Made by a program: the position numbers and the translations under genes. A model generated the notes under the pieces. The model saw only the letters and a list, made by a program, of their open reading frames with translations. It searched no databases and was not told the DNA's origin. A stretch of DNA of 64,000 bases from an uncultured Bacteroidales bacterium. GTDB lineage: Bacteria > Bacteroidota > Bacteroidia > Bacteroidales > Paludibacteraceae. Where the stretch lies: positions 1 through 64,000 of the forward strand of contig CADCDS010000012.1 of assembly GCA_902800215.1 (NCBI GenBank), read 5' to 3'. Positions 26,522-34,293 of this stretch are shown here, piece after piece. Positions within the stretch are counted from its first letter, which is position 1, and each line of letters begins with the position of its first letter.

Positions 26522-28243
26522 TTAGTAGCCTATTTCTTCGTTAATACCTTTCAAATTTTCATTTGCGGTAACATCCTTCTCAGGAATCGGATACACATTG
26601 TATTTCGCATCCTTACCTGCCTTATGACCTTCCCAGGTCATAGTTGCCGTTGGGCCAGCAAATTGTCCGAAACGAATCAAGTCGGTACGACGACGTCCTT
26701 CGCACCAGAACTCTTTCGCCCACTCGGTCAATAATATTTCGTCATCCAGCGTAGTAAGCTCAGGAGCATTTGCACGACGACGCAAGCAGTTAACAGCCTC
26801 AACACCCGGAGCCAATTCGCCGGTACGGTAGCAAGCCTCTGCATAGGTCAAATAAGCCTCTGCCAAACGGAACAACGGAATATCGGTATCCGGCCATTTC
26901 GGTTCGCCCACAGGCGAAGCCCAGATCCAAGGAGCATCTACGATCGAATCATTACCAGCGATGTCCTTGAGCGTTGTCGTTCTAGCGGTAGAGTAAACAC
27001 CCGTAAACTTAAGAACCGACCAAGAAGCATAGAAATCAGCTGCTTCATTACCCGTTAGAGACATCTTCTTTCCTGCCGTTGTTTTCGAAGCCATGATTGC
27101 ACGGTCATCTCCTAAAGCGATAGGCATTTGATACTCATTGAGAGCAATGGTGGAAGCTTCGTTTTTGTCCACCCAATAATATACGAACTCAGGCGAGGAG
27201 CGGAAACATGACCAGGTATCGGTCGATCCGAACGGAACATAGTTTGCATCACGAACAGCGCTAACGAGGAAGCGTGAACCACCCCAGTTGAGGCAATGGA
27301 TTGCATCTTGGTAAATGAGGAAGATTGCCTCATCTTGCGCACCATTATTATCATTATCGCCCATAAACAACTGCTGGTAAGCAGAGAAGTACACATGGTC
27401 TGCGGTCCGCTCAGCAGCCAAGTCGATGGCAGCTTTAGCTGATTTGTCATAGCCATGCAGGTTGTATGAGCTATCCATTAATTTCTTGGCATACTTCTTC
27501 GCATCTGCATATCGCGGTTCGCCATCACGAGCACCGAGAGCGGATTCGTTATATACCTCAGCATTGAGGTAAAGACGCATGAGGATGAACCAAGCGCAAG
27601 CCTGATCGACACGGTATTTATTTGTACGCTGTCCTGCCTGAATAATATACGGATCGGCTTCCAACTCTTGACATTCAGCCTCCAACCAAGCGAATAACTC
27701 AGGGCGAGTAGTCGGCATCGGTTTGTTCGGCGATACCGTCAGAGAGAACGGTACGCGATAGAACATATCCAAGAGATAGTAGAAGTTTATCGCACGTAAC
27801 ATACGTACTTCTGCGCGTTGCGCCAATGTCTCTTCATCCGTATACTCGGAAGTCTTATCCAAGAAGGAATTGCAGAGTGTAATATCGAAGTTCAGACGAG
27901 AATACAAGCCATAAACCAAGTCATTGCTCGAGCTCCAAGTCAAAGTACGGATATCCGCTAATCCGACGTCATTCCAGATCCACCAACCTTCGTCTGTACA
28001 GAACTCATTGAGTTCCCAGAACATACGATAGAAGGAAGATGTACCCTCGTCAATACCATCCACATCTCCGCTACCATCCGGACCTTTCTGTCCAGTGGTA
28101 CCGAAAGTAGCATAGCATTTAGCGAACACTGCATCTTTATTAAAATTCGTGTCAGTATTAGGATCCAGCGGCTCTCTATCCAGCGAACACGCTGTCATAC
28201 CTATACCTAATAAGGCAGCAAAGAATATTTTTGTGTATTTCAT
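26522..28243 (-). CDS. SusD/RagB-type glycan-binding lipoprotein
   Basis: A 573-residue outer-membrane lipoprotein that acts as the lid on its SusC partner and captures oligosaccharides. The start at 28243 gives the lipoprotein signal MKYTKIFFAALLGIGMTAC; an in-frame ATG 33 nt upstream is possible but would add a charged stretch before it. SusD features are TPR-like helices in the first half, FYYLLDMFYRVPF, the C-terminal LRRRANAPELTTLD and the ending EGRRRTDLIRFGQF..YPIPEKDVTANENL. Directly downstream of susC. The specificity for galactan rests on the neighbouring enzymes. Confidence 0.93.
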   Translation of the reverse strand: MKYTKIFFAALLGIGMTACSLDREPLDPNTDTNFNKDAVFAKCYATFGTTGQKGPDGSGDVDGIDEGTSSFYRMFWELNEFCTDEGWWIWNDVGLADIRTLTWSSSNDLVYGLYSRLNFDITLCNSFLDKTSEYTDEETLAQRAEVRMLRAINFYYLLDMFYRVPFSLTVSPNKPMPTTRPELFAWLEAECQELEADPYIIQAGQRTNKYRVDQACAWFILMRLYLNAEVYNESALGARDGEPRYADAKKYAKKLMDSSYNLHGYDKSAKAAIDLAAERTADHVYFSAYQQLFMGDNDNNGAQDEAIFLIYQDAIHCLNWGGSRFLVSAVRDANYVPFGSTDTWSCFRSSPEFVYYWVDKNEASTIALNEYQMPIALGDDRAIMASKTTAGKKMSLTGNEAADFYASWSVLKFTGVYSTARTTTLKDIAGNDSIVDAPWIWASPVGEPKWPDTDIPLFRLAEAYLTYAEACYRTGELAPGVEAVNCLRRRANAPELTTLDDEILLTEWAKEFWCEGRRRTDLIRFGQFAGPTATMTWEGHKAGKDAKYNVYPIPEKDVTANENLKGINEEIGY

Positions 28244-28292
28244 ATCGCTATATAATTTAAATGATTTCATATTCAATTAATCCTCTTGCTTA

Positions 28293-31200
28293 TTAGAACT
28301 GGAGGCTGATACCTACCACTGTAGTCATGCTACGCGGATAGATATTGTTGTCAATACCACCTCCTACTTCCGGGTCAAGTCCCTTGTATGGCGAGAAGAC
28401 GCAGGGGTTCGATACGGTAACGTATGCACGTCCTTGTACCTTCTTGTTGAAACTATAACCGAGTGTGATGTTATCAATTCGCAAGAAAGATGCACGCTCT
28501 ACGAAGAAGTCCGAAGCGAACCAGTTCGAGTTCTTTATCACGGTACCCTTGGAATCTACACCCACTTCGTAAGCTTGGGTTGCATCGTTCCAAACATAAG
28601 TGCGAATATCATCGCTACGCATGTTGTCTCCATAATAGCAATTGAAAGCAGAAGTCAAAACAGAGTGATAACCGCCATTTTGGTTCTGGTAAACCTTATC
28701 CGGCTCTACCCACTGCAAGTTGCCTGCCAAAACATCGTTGTACACATAGTTACCGATATTAGCACGGAGGGTAATACCCAAGTCAAATCCATAGAATTGG
28801 AACTTGGTTTGGAATCCCATGGTAACAGGGGCAGCAGGGTTGTGATAAATATATTTATCTTTATCATTGATTTGACCATCCTTATTACGATCTACGAAAT
28901 AATGATGCATCACACCATTTTCGTCGGTCATCGCTTTCGTCTCATAAACGAGGAAGGAATATGCAGCTTCGCCTACTTTATGTGCTTGTACGGTATTACC
29001 GGTACCCGAGCTGATACCACCTACCGGTACAAAGTAGTCAGGATCGTCGGACAACAATTTGGTGATCTTGTTTTGATTCCAAGCCACGTTGTATCCCAAG
29101 TCCCATTTAAAATTCTTCTTATCCACCAGCACCGCATTGATAGCGAACTCAACACCTTGGTTGTAGAGGCTACCGATGTTACCGAGCATTTGGTTCTTGA
29201 AGTTAGATCCGGCCGAAACATTGACTGTACTTAACAAGTCTTTTGTACGACGGTGATAGTAGTCAATATTACCATTGATACGGTTGTTCAAGAAAGCGAA
29301 GTCAATACCGATATTGCTGGTATAAGTTTTCTCCCACGTCAAGTCCGTATTGTATACACCAGGACGGCTGGTATAATAAACTGCGTTACCATTCGCATCC
29401 GTACCTGCGTAAAGAGGATTGTCTGGTCCACCATCCAAAACGGGATAGAAAGCATGATCCTGAGAGGTGGTATAAGTAGGCAGATAATAATAGTCTACAC
29501 CCAAGTTCTGCTGACCCGTGATACCATATCCAAGACGGAGTTTGAGGTCATTTATCCAGTGCACATCCTTCATGAAAGTCTCTTTAATCTTCCATCCGAC
29601 AGCAAGAGAGGGGAATAAGCCCCAACGTGCATTCTCGCCTTTGGAATTATATTTCGCAAAGCGAGAAGAAGCATCCGCACGGAAGGTTGCTGTAACGAGG
29701 AGTTGATCCCAACCATTCCAGTTGATACGACCATAAACGGACTGAAGTGCATTATCCGTGATATAAATGGAAGCATATCTGTTATAAGGCTTACCTGCCA
29801 ATGTGGGGTCATTATTCGTGGGCTGATAGAAGCCGGAGCCATCGCTCTGAGTGTGGCGGTAGAAATATTGGTTTTCGTAACCTACCATCACGTCGAAGTG
29901 CTGATTCGCATCCTCCCAGTCATGTCCGTATTGAGCATATGCCGAGAACTGCAGGTTATACTTACTCATATCGCTCCAGCCATCCCATCCGAAATAGTGA
30001 TTGCCATGACTAAAAATAGACATTTTCGTTTTCTGCTTACCATAAGAATAGTCCGCACCGAAGTTAGCGTGGATGTGCAAATCTTCGAAACCGTGAATCT
30101 TATAGTCTGCCTCAATATTACCCACGAACGAACCAGCGTTTGCACGATCGTCCTTATGTGCTAAAGCAGCAGCAGGGTTACCCGTAGTCTGTGCATTGGT
30201 TGTGTAAGGCCAAGCATCATCGTTATAGCCAGAGGGGGTCACTACGCGTTGATAGTATCCGTCAAACCAATTATCGAGAACGTTTTGGGGAACCAGTACG
30301 TCTCCATTGGCGTTAACAGCCTCACCTTTAACGGGCATCGTCGGATCCATCGAAAGAGCGGCTCCAACAACACCTGCAGGATATTGGTTATAGATATACA
30401 TTCCCTTGGTATTGATATTAAATACGAGGTGGTTATCCAAGAAGGACGGGTTGAGGTTCACAGAAGCGGTAACACGTTGCATTTGTGAAGTCTTAATCGC
30501 ACCATTTTGCAGTGTATAGCCCACCGAAGCACGATACGGCATATCCACGTGTTTATTCTTTACACCACCCATGATCGAGATGTTGTGGTCGGTAGAAATG
30601 GTTGTACGATAGATTTGATCCTGCCAATCCGTACTTGCCGTACCTAATGAATTCGTCTTTTCTTCGCCATGGCCTAAAGCGGTTGCATATCCACGAAGTT
30701 GATCCGCCGTAAGCACTTGCGTGCGGTTAGTCAGCGTACCGATAGATACGTTACCTGCGTAACTTACTTTAGGTTTGCTACCTTTAGCACCTTTCTTGGT
30801 GGTGATAAGGATGACACCGTTGGAAGCACGGGAACCGTAGATAGCGGTTGCCGAAGCATCCTTGAGGACGGTGAAACTTTCGATATCATTCGGGTTAACC
30901 ATAGAAAGCGGGTTCGATACACCCTGGATACCATTCTCATCCATAGCCAGACCATCGATGACGATAAGCGGGTTGTTGGAAGCATTCAGAGAAGCGCCAC
31001 CACGAATCGTGATTGAGCCGGCACCACCCGGGGTACCATCCGCTGCCACTACGTTCACACCGGCGATCTTACCTTGAAGCATGTCTTGAGCCGTTGTTGT
31101 AAGACCCTTGTTCATGTCATCGGGTTTGATGGCGGTAACAGAACCGGTAGCATCACCTTTCTTCACAACACCATAACCGACTACGACAACCTCTTCGAGC

Positions 31201-31505
31201 AATTCCGTATCTTCACCGAGGCGAATGTACATCGAGGGAGCGGCTTCTTTCTCTTGGGTCTTGTAACCCATGTATGAGATTTGGAGTCTAGCACCGTTTT
31301 GAACGGTGAGGGTAAAATTACCGTCAAAGTCTGTAATGGTACCATTCGTTGTACCGATCTCGAGAATGGAGGCACCGATGACGGGTTCACCATTTTCGAC
31401 ATCCACAACCGTACCTTGCACAGCGAGCTGTGCGAATGCTGATAGTCCTACAAACAGGAAACATGAAATCAGCAGAGCGCGAAGTTTGAATATATCGTTT
31501 TTCAT
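28293..31505 (-). CDS. SusC/RagA-type TonB-dependent outer-membrane transporter
   Basis: A 1070-residue outer-membrane protein importing oligosaccharides using TonB energy. The order is: signal peptide (to about residue 25), carboxypeptidase-D-like domain (VQGTVVDVENGEPVIGASI), TonB box region (EVVVVGYGVVKKGDATGSV), plug domain (DMLQGKIAGVNVVAADGTPGG, then IRGGASLNASNNPLIVIDG, SNGVILITTKKG) and a 22-strand barrel ending in phenylalanine (VVGISLQF). Six nt separate it from the upstream lipoprotein gene, so both are on one message. Pairs with the SusD downstream. Confidence 0.96.
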   Translation of the reverse strand: MKNDIFKLRALLISCFLFVGLSAFAQLAVQGTVVDVENGEPVIGASILEIGTTNGTITDFDGNFTLTVQNGARLQISYMGYKTQEKEAAPSMYIRLGEDTELLEEVVVVGYGVVKKGDATGSVTAIKPDDMNKGLTTTAQDMLQGKIAGVNVVAADGTPGGAGSITIRGGASLNASNNPLIVIDGLAMDENGIQGVSNPLSMVNPNDIESFTVLKDASATAIYGSRASNGVILITTKKGAKGSKPKVSYAGNVSIGTLTNRTQVLTADQLRGYATALGHGEEKTNSLGTASTDWQDQIYRTTISTDHNISIMGGVKNKHVDMPYRASVGYTLQNGAIKTSQMQRVTASVNLNPSFLDNHLVFNINTKGMYIYNQYPAGVVGAALSMDPTMPVKGEAVNANGDVLVPQNVLDNWFDGYYQRVVTPSGYNDDAWPYTTNAQTTGNPAAALAHKDDRANAGSFVGNIEADYKIHGFEDLHIHANFGADYSYGKQKTKMSIFSHGNHYFGWDGWSDMSKYNLQFSAYAQYGHDWEDANQHFDVMVGYENQYFYRHTQSDGSGFYQPTNNDPTLAGKPYNRYASIYITDNALQSVYGRINWNGWDQLLVTATFRADASSRFAKYNSKGENARWGLFPSLAVGWKIKETFMKDVHWINDLKLRLGYGITGQQNLGVDYYYLPTYTTSQDHAFYPVLDGGPDNPLYAGTDANGNAVYYTSRPGVYNTDLTWEKTYTSNIGIDFAFLNNRINGNIDYYHRRTKDLLSTVNVSAGSNFKNQMLGNIGSLYNQGVEFAINAVLVDKKNFKWDLGYNVAWNQNKITKLLSDDPDYFVPVGGISSGTGNTVQAHKVGEAAYSFLVYETKAMTDENGVMHHYFVDRNKDGQINDKDKYIYHNPAAPVTMGFQTKFQFYGFDLGITLRANIGNYVYNDVLAGNLQWVEPDKVYQNQNGGYHSVLTSAFNCYYGDNMRSDDIRTYVWNDATQAYEVGVDSKGTVIKNSNWFASDFFVERASFLRIDNITLGYSFNKKVQGRAYVTVSNPCVFSPYKGLDPEVGGGIDNNIYPRSMTTVVGISLQF

Positions 31506-31511
31506 ACTCTA

Positions 31512-32477
31512 TTATTTTTTCAGGTTATGATAAATCGCGTTATCCAGCGTAAATGTACTATCCGTATAAGCGGACATTTGCATCATCTCATCTGCGCTGT
31601 CATCGGTATGTTTAAATATCACATCAAATGAGCCATCTTTAACCGCTGCAAGACTCCAGTGATTTGCAGAGTCCACAGAAACACGAGAAGCCGGTGTTTC
31701 TTCGATAGCAAATGTGATAATTGTATCATTCTTAGATGGGTCTTGTACTTGCGGTAAGATCGCTGTATCCGGAGTAACGATATTCACCTGCTCTCCTTTT
31801 GCCCAAGCCAATGATTTTCTATGCGAAGTAGCATCGTCGTAGAAACGAAGATACGCAATCTTCTGCGAAGCAACGCCTACAGGAACTTTTTTCTCATGTT
31901 TAAAACGTCCAGTGATCGTATCAACGACAATCTTCTTTCCTTCACGATGGGTAACATACCAAGTGGTATCCATTGTCCAGCGATCTTGCATTACATAAAT
32001 CGGATCATAAGCTGCCCAATCCGAGTTAGCAACATTCAAAGAAATGGAAGAAGCGATATCAGCAAGTGCTTCCTTCTCATTCATCTTCACTGTATCGGAC
32101 AGTGTGAAGACATTATTGAGATAGATCAAATGGAGCACTTCATCCCCCGCAACGAGTCGTGCTTTTCTTCCTAACATAGAACTCGTAAAATCTTCCCACT
32201 CAAACGAGAAAGTCTTCGTCTCAAATACAGAAGGCATGCCATCTCCGAAGGAGAAGTCTGTTTTCTCTACCGTATTGTCTGCATGATTAAAATGGAATTG
32301 AATGACATCCATATTGTAGCCGTTCAGATCCACATGGCTGCAATACTCAAGACTTTTGAAAGTCTCTTCCGAGAGTTCCTTCAGTTCTTCTTCGATGTCA
32401 ATCTCATTCCTTTTACAGCCCACAAGGGCCGTTACAATGGCCAAGGCCATGATTAGAATTGTAGATTTGTTTTTCAT
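31512..32477 (-). CDS. Lipoprotein of the galactan operon, function unknown
   Basis: A 321-residue protein with a lipoprotein signal (MKNKSTILIMALAIVTALVGC, lipobox LVGC). The body is beta-rich and acidic with repeated motifs of the kind TWYVTHREGKKIVVDTITGRF and no recognised catalytic site. It sits between the sugar transporter and susC, 6 nt before susC. Position suggests a surface or periplasmic accessory of the uptake system; I do not recognise the family. Confidence 0.7.
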   Translation of the reverse strand: MKNKSTILIMALAIVTALVGCKRNEIDIEEELKELSEETFKSLEYCSHVDLNGYNMDVIQFHFNHADNTVEKTDFSFGDGMPSVFETKTFSFEWEDFTSSMLGRKARLVAGDEVLHLIYLNNVFTLSDTVKMNEKEALADIASSISLNVANSDWAAYDPIYVMQDRWTMDTTWYVTHREGKKIVVDTITGRFKHEKKVPVGVASQKIAYLRFYDDATSHRKSLAWAKGEQVNIVTPDTAILPQVQDPSKNDTIITFAIEETPASRVSVDSANHWSLAAVKDGSFDVIFKHTDDSADEMMQMSAYTDSTFTLDNAIYHNLKK

Positions 32478-32514
32478 AATAGATATTAATTATTTGTTTG
32501 TTATTTATGCGATA

Positions 32515-33855
32515 TTATTCTTTCTCTTTAATGATAAAGACAGCAGCGGCACCACAGAGGAGGAGCACACCGGAAACGATGAGCATACCTGCTTGCGCGC
32601 CCCCGCATATATAAGTAAGGAGTACACCGCCGAGGAGTGCTGCAATGATCTGCGGCAGGCAGATGGTGCAGTTGAACAAGCCGAGATAATATCCCATGTT
32701 ACCGCCCTTGATAGCGTTGGTAACGATGGTGAACGGCAGGGCAAGCATTGCGGCCCAAGCGGCACCGATGAGCAAGTAACTGCCGAAAAGGACATATTGA
32801 TCCGTTACAAAGAATGCGGAGATGAAACCGATCGCACCTACAATGAGCGAGATGGAGTAAGCACCCTTGTTATGGAAACGTTTCTCGAGCCAAGGCAGGA
32901 TAGCCGCCCAAAGGAGCGAGCCTACGGCTTGGATACAGAAGACTACTCCAACCCATCCTCCGGCATCCTGGAAGGTTGCATCCGAAGCGTTCACACCGTC
33001 CCAGCCGAAGCAGTTCACGGCGATGGCGCCATTCGAATAGTTCCACATATAAAGGAAGGCAGACCAGCAGAAGAACTGCACGAGGCCCACTGTCCAGAAA
33101 GCAGAAGGTGCTTCTTTGAGCAGCGTGAAAAGGCCTTTTTCGTCTGATGGGTCCACTTTCTTATCCTTGATGCCATGGAATTCCGCATATTCCTCCGGAT
33201 TCATCTCTTTGACCGTCATAAAGGTATATAACGAACAAAGGGTGAGAATAGCTGCACCGAGGTAGAAGGACCATTTGACGGTGTCGGGGATGACGCCCTG
33301 CGGAGCGGTATTCGCGATACCTACCCACGTCAAGGAGATCGGGAGAAGATAACCTACTACCGAGCCTGCGTTACAGAGGGCAGACTGGATGGCATAAGCC
33401 GTACCTTTCTGCTCTTCGTTGACCATATCGCCCACCATCATCTTAAACGGTTGCATAGCAATGTTGATGGAGGTATCGAGGAACATGAGGCTGAAGAGGC
33501 CGAACCACATTGCGGCATTGAGGCCGAGGAAGACGGACTGGCCGAAACTGAAGTTACCGGCATTCGGCAGGAGAATCATCACCGCGAGAGCGATGAGGGC
33601 ACCGACGAGCAGGTAAGGTTTACGACGGCCGAGACGCGTCCATGTTTTATCCGAATACTTACCTACGAGCGGCTGCACGATCATACCCATCAACGGCGGG
33701 AGGATCCAGAAGAAACTCAGCGTGTGGGGGTCAGCACCCAAGGTAGCAAAGATACGTGAAATGTTGGCGCTTTGGAGGGCGTATGCTATTTGCACTCCGA
33801 AGAAGCCGAAACTCAGATTAAAGAGTTGTGCAAAGGATAAATTCCGTTTCTGCAT
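32515..33855 (-). CDS. MFS sugar transporter (GPH/SLC45-like)
   Basis: A 446-residue inner-membrane protein with about 12 helices. The start at 33855 (MQKRNLSFAQLFNLSFGFFG) is preferred to an ATG 45 nt upstream. The segment GKYSDKTWTRLGRRKPYLLVGAL is the MFS loop 2-3 motif in the form seen in SLC45/GPH glycoside symporters, and FLDTSINIAMQPFKMMVGDMV is typical of this group. It leads the operon transporter, lipoprotein, susC, susD, binding protein and would carry galactose or short galactosides into the cytoplasm, where GalK and GalM act. Proton or sodium coupling cannot be told from sequence alone. Confidence 0.88.
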   Translation of the reverse strand: MQKRNLSFAQLFNLSFGFFGVQIAYALQSANISRIFATLGADPHTLSFFWILPPLMGMIVQPLVGKYSDKTWTRLGRRKPYLLVGALIALAVMILLPNAGNFSFGQSVFLGLNAAMWFGLFSLMFLDTSINIAMQPFKMMVGDMVNEEQKGTAYAIQSALCNAGSVVGYLLPISLTWVGIANTAPQGVIPDTVKWSFYLGAAILTLCSLYTFMTVKEMNPEEYAEFHGIKDKKVDPSDEKGLFTLLKEAPSAFWTVGLVQFFCWSAFLYMWNYSNGAIAVNCFGWDGVNASDATFQDAGGWVGVVFCIQAVGSLLWAAILPWLEKRFHNKGAYSISLIVGAIGFISAFFVTDQYVLFGSYLLIGAAWAAMLALPFTIVTNAIKGGNMGYYLGLFNCTICLPQIIAALLGGVLLTYICGGAQAGMLIVSGVLLLCGAAAVFIIKEKE

Positions 33856-33913
33856 GATATCAATTTTATTATTAAGTTGCGTAATTTGCCAAATGTACAT
33901 TACAAATCGGCGA

Positions 33914-33945
33914 CAAAATTACTGCTTTTTTTTTAATTGTGCAAG
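33914..33945 (-). promoter_or_regulatory. Promoter of the MFS-SusCD operon
   Basis: On the minus strand TAATTTTG (33921-33914) fits the -7 element. The -33 position (33945-33942) reads CTTG instead of TTTG, with 20 nt spacing, so basal strength may be low and activation needed. Confidence 0.55.
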
Positions 33946-34058
33946 TGTTTTGTGATTTTTTTAAAAAAAAATATCGTTTTTCTCTTCGAAACGTACCGAA
34001 ATCTTTCGAAAGGAGTATGGGAGATACCTGCAGAAGGGATGCTTTCGACCACGAAAGT

Positions 34059-34113
34059 GACGCACTTATGACGTACTTATGGCGCACTTATCACGCACTT
34101 ATCACGCACTAAT
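34059..34113. repeat. Eleven-base direct repeat, five units
   Basis: GACGCACTTAT, GACGTACTTAT, GGCGCACTTAT, CACGCACTTAT, CACGCACTAAT follow without gaps. The unit is one DNA helical turn, so a protein bound to each would line up on one face. Located between the galactan-operon promoter (33914-33945) and the recQ promoter (34240-34271). Confidence 0.85.
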
Positions 34114-34133
34114 TTTTGCACTTTAACATATTG

Positions 34134-34158
34134 GTATTATATACTACGTATATAATAC
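34134..34158. promoter_or_regulatory. AT-rich 11-bp inverted repeat, operator-like
   Basis: GTATTATATAC-TAC-GTATATAATAC is a perfect inverted repeat with a three-base spacer, 20 bp beyond the 11-base repeat array. It resembles the inverted repeat at 17654-17674. Confidence 0.6.
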
Positions 34159-34239
34159 TGAGGATATTGCGATTTTTGATCAAAAAAGAGCAAAAATGAC
34201 TTAAAAAAAATGCTAATTTTCAAAAAAAAGTAGCAAAGT

Positions 34240-34271
34240 CTTGCACATATAATTTTTTTTTAGTATCTTTG
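34240..34271 (+). promoter_or_regulatory. Promoter of recQ-rimO
   Basis: CTTG (34240-34243, in CTTGCACATAT) and TATCTTTG (34264-34271) are 20 nt apart. A 14-bp palindrome TTTTTGATCAAAAA stands upstream at 34173-34186. Confidence 0.6.
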
Positions 34272-34293
34272 CGGCCAAATTGATTTTTTTGTT

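Noticed and set aside
34059..34113. CRISPR-like array
   Set aside because: Units are 11 bp and directly adjacent with no spacers, and no cas genes are present in the window. The same holds for all other short arrays.
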